From Acidobacteriota bacterium (GTDB lineage: Bacteria > Acidobacteriota > Terriglobia > Acidiferrales > UBA7541): 16,968 nt of DNA. Position 1 is the first letter of the stretch; every line of letters begins with the position of its first letter. The stretch spans positions 1-16,968 of the forward strand of contig QHYO01000678.1 of NCBI GenBank assembly GCA_003224135.1, in the 5' to 3' direction. Shown in pieces: positions 15,301 through 16,968 of the stretch. A program made the translations under genes and the position numbers. A model generated the notes under the pieces. That model was not told the DNA's origin. It made no database searches and was given only the letters and a program-made list of their open reading frames with translations.

Positions 15301-16005
15301 GCTTATACCAACGCCAAGCTCATCAGCGATACAGATACATTGACGGCATGGTTAGAGCCAGGCGTAGGCGGCATTCAGGACAATAACGATCTTCGCGCAG
15401 AACGTTCTTTGTCCTCGCAGGATGTTCCGCAACGCTTGGTCATTAGCTACGTGCTGGATATTCCTTTTGGCAAAGGGAAAAAATATTTTGCGGGCGCCGA
15501 GGGAGTGACGGACAAGATTATCGGTGGATGGGGAATCGACGGCGTGACTATTTTCCAGAGGGGCTTCCCGCTGGTTTTCACGAACGGTCAAGTCAATGGA
15601 ACCACGCTTTTCGGCGGAGGTTCACGGCCCAACGTCGTTCCAGGCTGCGATCCGAATGTTTCTACAAGCTCAAATTCCAGGCTTGCAGGATGGTTCAACG
15701 CAGCCTGCTTCAGCGCGCCGGCCGATTTTGAATTCGGCAACGAACCCCGCGTTGACCCGCGCTTTCGTGCTGCCGGAATAGCGAACTTCGACTTTGCGGT
15801 ATTCAAGCGAACAAGGTTTGCGGGCAACGAGCGGTTCGGCCTGGAGTTCCGCACCGAGTTCTTCAACCTGTTTAACCGAAATCAGTTCGCCGCTCCCAAC
15901 ACCGTATGCTGTTCCGCCAACAATCAGAATTTCGGCGTCGTAACGGCAACCGCCGCTGGGACAAATCCGAGATTGGTTCAGTTTGCGCTGAAGTTTTTGT
16001 TCTGA
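12307..16005 (+). CDS. Oar-like TonB-dependent receptor with carboxypeptidase-regulatory domain
   Basis: This is a 1232-residue outer-membrane protein. The start is a TTG with GGGAAGGG ten bases upstream; later in-frame starts (TTG 12325, GTG 12352) are possible. The signal peptide is about residues 8-38 (ALRAILVLAGILLSSVTPLC). The carboxypeptidase regulatory-like domain (about 42-122) shows SLTGRITDSSKAVVPDAKV and NLLPGTYRIEVEKLGFK. A plug-like region follows (about 128-265): NELPLNGRNVFNLIELA, EFKVQTSNLGPEWGKFSGGV, then TNLSTKAGTSSLHGEAYEYL. The rest is beta-barrel, ending RTEFFNLFNRNQF and LVQFALKFLF, with a terminal aromatic as in outer-membrane assembly signals. Such receptors are highly amplified in Acidobacteriota. 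They are thought to import large substrates such as oligosaccharides through TonB, but the substrate cannot be read. The mature part has 14 cysteines in seven close pairs. No downstream SusD-like gene is present. Confidence 0.95.
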   Translation: MNFVFPLSIARSSWPVALRAILVLAGILLSSVTPLCPQSTNASLTGRITDSSKAVVPDAKVIVINTGTRIRYETITNQTGSYYVTNLLPGTYRIEVEKLGFKVVIKADLILHVQDSVEVNFEMVLGSATESVTVRGGAPLLDTESSAIGTVVEQRKVNELPLNGRNVFNLIELAASVVPQGSSTGTPVGVNPFGWGNYQVNGSFANESAEYLDGQPLNIGYINLPVLIPTQDSIQEFKVQTSNLGPEWGKFSGGVTNLSTKAGTSSLHGEAYEYLRNKIFNAIDFFLNSVGRARPPWVQNQFGANAGGPLSISRFGGRNKTFWFLSGEGFRLRTREPFTSTVPDVPERLGDFSEICKSGFTSGICNDRGMDASGKPVVIDQIYDPCGGIVDAQGTCPGSTATPTPFANNILPADRINGTSAKLLDLWPSPNNTSTINNNFTTAAATGGNHNQVVARIDHNITSKQRLFFRYSYWSVFDLPVDPLGSGLCADRCFEDYRSNAIAASYTHNITPTTVFGFNASVSRFTYNRSPKNAGFDLTTIGWPASYNDVVPAEMRTPPTPCVANFADNVMCTQGQSFIRDRNTQYYFSPSLSMLRGRHQYHLGLQFEVGRDNYGQSNIASGSFDFCVSGQACFTSLPGVSGTGFSFADFLLGYADNFNNFENHFFAQAVVPAFTAGQQIYKALYFDDSWHAANKLTLNLGLRYDLQGPWSERFNRLSYFDPTTTNYLMQFLPASSPPINGDVFLANSHHRNNLPLEKREFSPRVGLAYSINAKTVLRSGYGMFWIPNYVAFSLNPLNDMVNGGATTYVGTVDGTHPVNTIALPFPAGISPPPGLSLGTAGTQQFLTQVVQSITEANPSNHPEGYIQQWNLDLQRDLPAAFFVSAAYVGSKGTHLPQYSQQINQIPDALLAQAAAQVDPSLPNPRQNVALVQSVPNPFFIDGQALALTGPTTTVGQLLRPYPQYTGVELAGQGSFDSIYHSFQLTVQRRFADAGSLLVAYTNAKLISDTDTLTAWLEPGVGGIQDNNDLRAERSLSSQDVPQRLVISYVLDIPFGKGKKYFAGAEGVTDKIIGGWGIDGVTIFQRGFPLVFTNGQVNGTTLFGGGSRPNVVPGCDPNVSTSSNSRLAGWFNAACFSAPADFEFGNEPRVDPRFRAAGIANFDFAVFKRTRFAGNERFGLEFRTEFFNLFNRNQFAAPNTVCCSANNQNFGVVTATAAGTNPRLVQFALKFLF

Positions 16006-16246
16006 AGCTCGAGGCTCGGGAAGCTTGCGCCGGTCTCATATATACGGGGCCCAGCGTGAATCTGTACCAGCCCCCGGGAGCCTTTTCCAGCAAAACGAAA
16101 AACTGCTCGGTCACATCGAAAAACCTTCTCACTTCGGTTTCGCTGGTGTATGTTCTTCAAAGCGTCGGAGCTTTGCCGGGGGAGCTTGCCGATGTTACGG
16201 GTGTTCGCCGAGAGTGTCGCCACATCCGTCCAATTGGAATCTACGC
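16006..16246. other. intergenic region between receptor and sigma factor
   Basis: This is a 241-base gap. The sigma frame is technically open back to a TTG at 16025, but the translated extension (rich in Arg, Ser and Cys, low similarity to anything) does not look coding. GC-rich GGGGC/GCCCC segments around 16047-16078 could pair, but with a 19-base loop and only a short T-run after, so no terminator is claimed. The gap is large enough for a separate sigma-factor promoter, but no clear one is visible. Confidence 0.35.
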
Positions 16247-16918
16247 ATGAGTTCTATGCCGCCAAGACGCGCTCTTACATTTCCAATTGTGTGGGACCCT
16301 AGCCAGGAAAGCGCCGCTAGTGTCACGCATGTCCCCAAAACACGCATTCCCACGGACGAAGAGACAATGGCCCGCCTGCAAGCGAACGATGCAAGCGCTC
16401 TGGAAATTCTTTTTGACCGCTACGCTCGCTTGGTGTTCCGCATTGCCCGTGGAGTTGTGCGTGATACCGGTGAAGCCGAGGACGTCGTACAGGAGGCGTT
16501 TTTTCACCTATACAAAAAATGCACGTTTTTTGACAGGTCAAAAGGCAGCGTCAAGAATTGGATCCTCCACGTCGCTTTGCATCGCGCGCTTGACAGGAAA
16601 GAGCACCTGGCGCGCAGAGGCTTTTATCTTGGTACAGACCTCGCTTCTCTCGACGATACATTATTGGGAGGAACGGACTTGGAGCGCGAGATCGGCTCCA
16701 AGCTAAATCGCGCGCAACTGCAAAAGGCCTTTGCTGAACTGCCGGACGTTCAGCGCGTCACCCTTGAGTTGTTTTACTTTGAAGGTTTAGACTTACGGGA
16801 AATTAGCGAGAAGCTCAGCGAGCCCTTGGGAAATACCAGACACCATTTTTATCGCGGTTTGGAACGGTTGCGTAAGAGCGCGTTCGTGCAGAAGCTTCGG
16901 GAAACGAAACGATGCTAA
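16247..16918 (+). CDS. ECF-type RNA polymerase sigma factor
   Basis: The protein has 223 residues from the ATG at 16247 (MSSMPPRRALTF), which has a GGAA about seven bases upstream; an ATG at 16256 is also possible. Sigma region 2 spans about residues 54-126: LFDRYARLVFRIARGVV, then EAEDVVQEAFFHLYKK, and NWILHVALHRALDRK. Region 4 spans about 156-210: LQKAFAELPDVQRVTLELFY, LREISEKLSEPLGNTRHHFY, RGLERLRK. There is no region 3 and no extra C-terminal domain, which fits the ECF (extracytoplasmic function) group. The recognition-helix part, PLGNTRHHFYRG, differs from the commoner EGTVKSRLxRG form. The stop codon overlaps the start of the next gene (ATGCTAA), the usual arrangement for a co-translated anti-sigma factor. 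It follows the receptor on the same strand after 241 bases; whether it regulates that receptor is not shown by the sequence. Confidence 0.95.
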   Translation: MSSMPPRRALTFPIVWDPSQESAASVTHVPKTRIPTDEETMARLQANDASALEILFDRYARLVFRIARGVVRDTGEAEDVVQEAFFHLYKKCTFFDRSKGSVKNWILHVALHRALDRKEHLARRGFYLGTDLASLDDTLLGGTDLEREIGSKLNRAQLQKAFAELPDVQRVTLELFYFEGLDLREISEKLSEPLGNTRHHFYRGLERLRKSAFVQKLRETKRC

Positions 16919-16968
16919 AAGTTCAAGGCGGCTCAGACGAGCACGATATTTTCAAGAAGCGTTGTGCT
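16912..16968 (+). CDS. start of a gene overlapping the sigma factor, probable anti-sigma factor (partial)
   Basis: The ATG at 16912 overlaps the sigma stop codon by seven bases (ATGCTAA). The frame runs open to the window edge, giving MLKVQGGSDEHDIFKKRCA. The translation resembles the N-terminus of acidobacterial zinc-finger (zf-HC2) anti-sigma factors, in which a short leader precedes F-K-x-x-C-A-L and later the H-x3-C-x2-C zinc motif. The distinguishing zinc motif would lie beyond the edge, so function is inferred mainly from position. Any other membrane or regulatory partner of the ECF sigma is possible. Confidence 0.6.
   Translation, partial: MLKVQGGSDEHDIFKKRCA

Noticed and set aside
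16025..16246. Upstream in-frame extension of the ECF sigma factor
   Set aside because: It begins at a TTG without a ribosome site and its translation (Cys/Arg/Ser rich) is unlike sigma factors; the ATG at 16247 with a nearby GGAA fits the family better.

Overview
The window looks like a chromosomal piece of an acidobacterium, of the Solibacter/Bryobacter or Koribacter kind. Three things point that way: a VWA protein of the type largely confined to Acidobacteriota, a 1232-residue Oar-like TonB-dependent receptor with an N-terminal carboxypeptidase-regulatory domain, and a DUF1501 / PSCyt1-DUF1549-DUF1553 gene pair, which is shared mainly by Acidobacteriota, Planctomycetota and Verrucomicrobiota. 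This is inferred from protein families alone; no rRNA or housekeeping marker is present. GC content is moderate and most genes carry export signals.

Layout. From the left edge to about 9.3 kb everything is on the minus strand: a Tat-exported DUF1501 protein cut by the left edge, translationally coupled (ATGA) to a large PSCyt1/DUF1549/LamG/DUF1553 protein; then a VWA protein of the acidobacterial type, preceded by a 1044-residue exported protein of unknown function that probably starts at a TTG with a strong Shine-Dalgarno. From 9.3 to 10.7 kb there is no convincing intact gene. It holds a frameshifted LysM-domain relic and a few short unassigned ORFs. From 10.7 to 12.0 kb, still on the minus strand, lies a compact three-gene operon: an ArsR-type regulator, an AHSA1/SRPBCC protein, and a four-helix membrane protein. 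The SRPBCC gene is broken by an in-frame amber codon and a one-base frameshift. From 12.3 kb to the right edge genes are on the plus strand: the TonB-dependent receptor, an ECF sigma factor, and the first 19 codons of a gene overlapping the sigma stop codon, most likely its anti-sigma factor.

How they work together. The DUF1501/DUF1553 pair is a recurrent envelope-located module of unproven function. The 1044-residue protein and the VWA protein are co-oriented, 65 bases apart, and both exported, so they may act together in the envelope. The ArsR operon and the receptor are divergently transcribed. The intergenic region between them carries a perfect TTGACA and an 18-bp imperfect palindrome overlapping the predicted receptor promoter. 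Nothing here is a defence island, CRISPR array, intact insertion sequence or tRNA locus. The least explained parts are the 1044-residue/VWA pair, the degenerate VWA metal site, and the decayed 9.3-10.7 kb interval.
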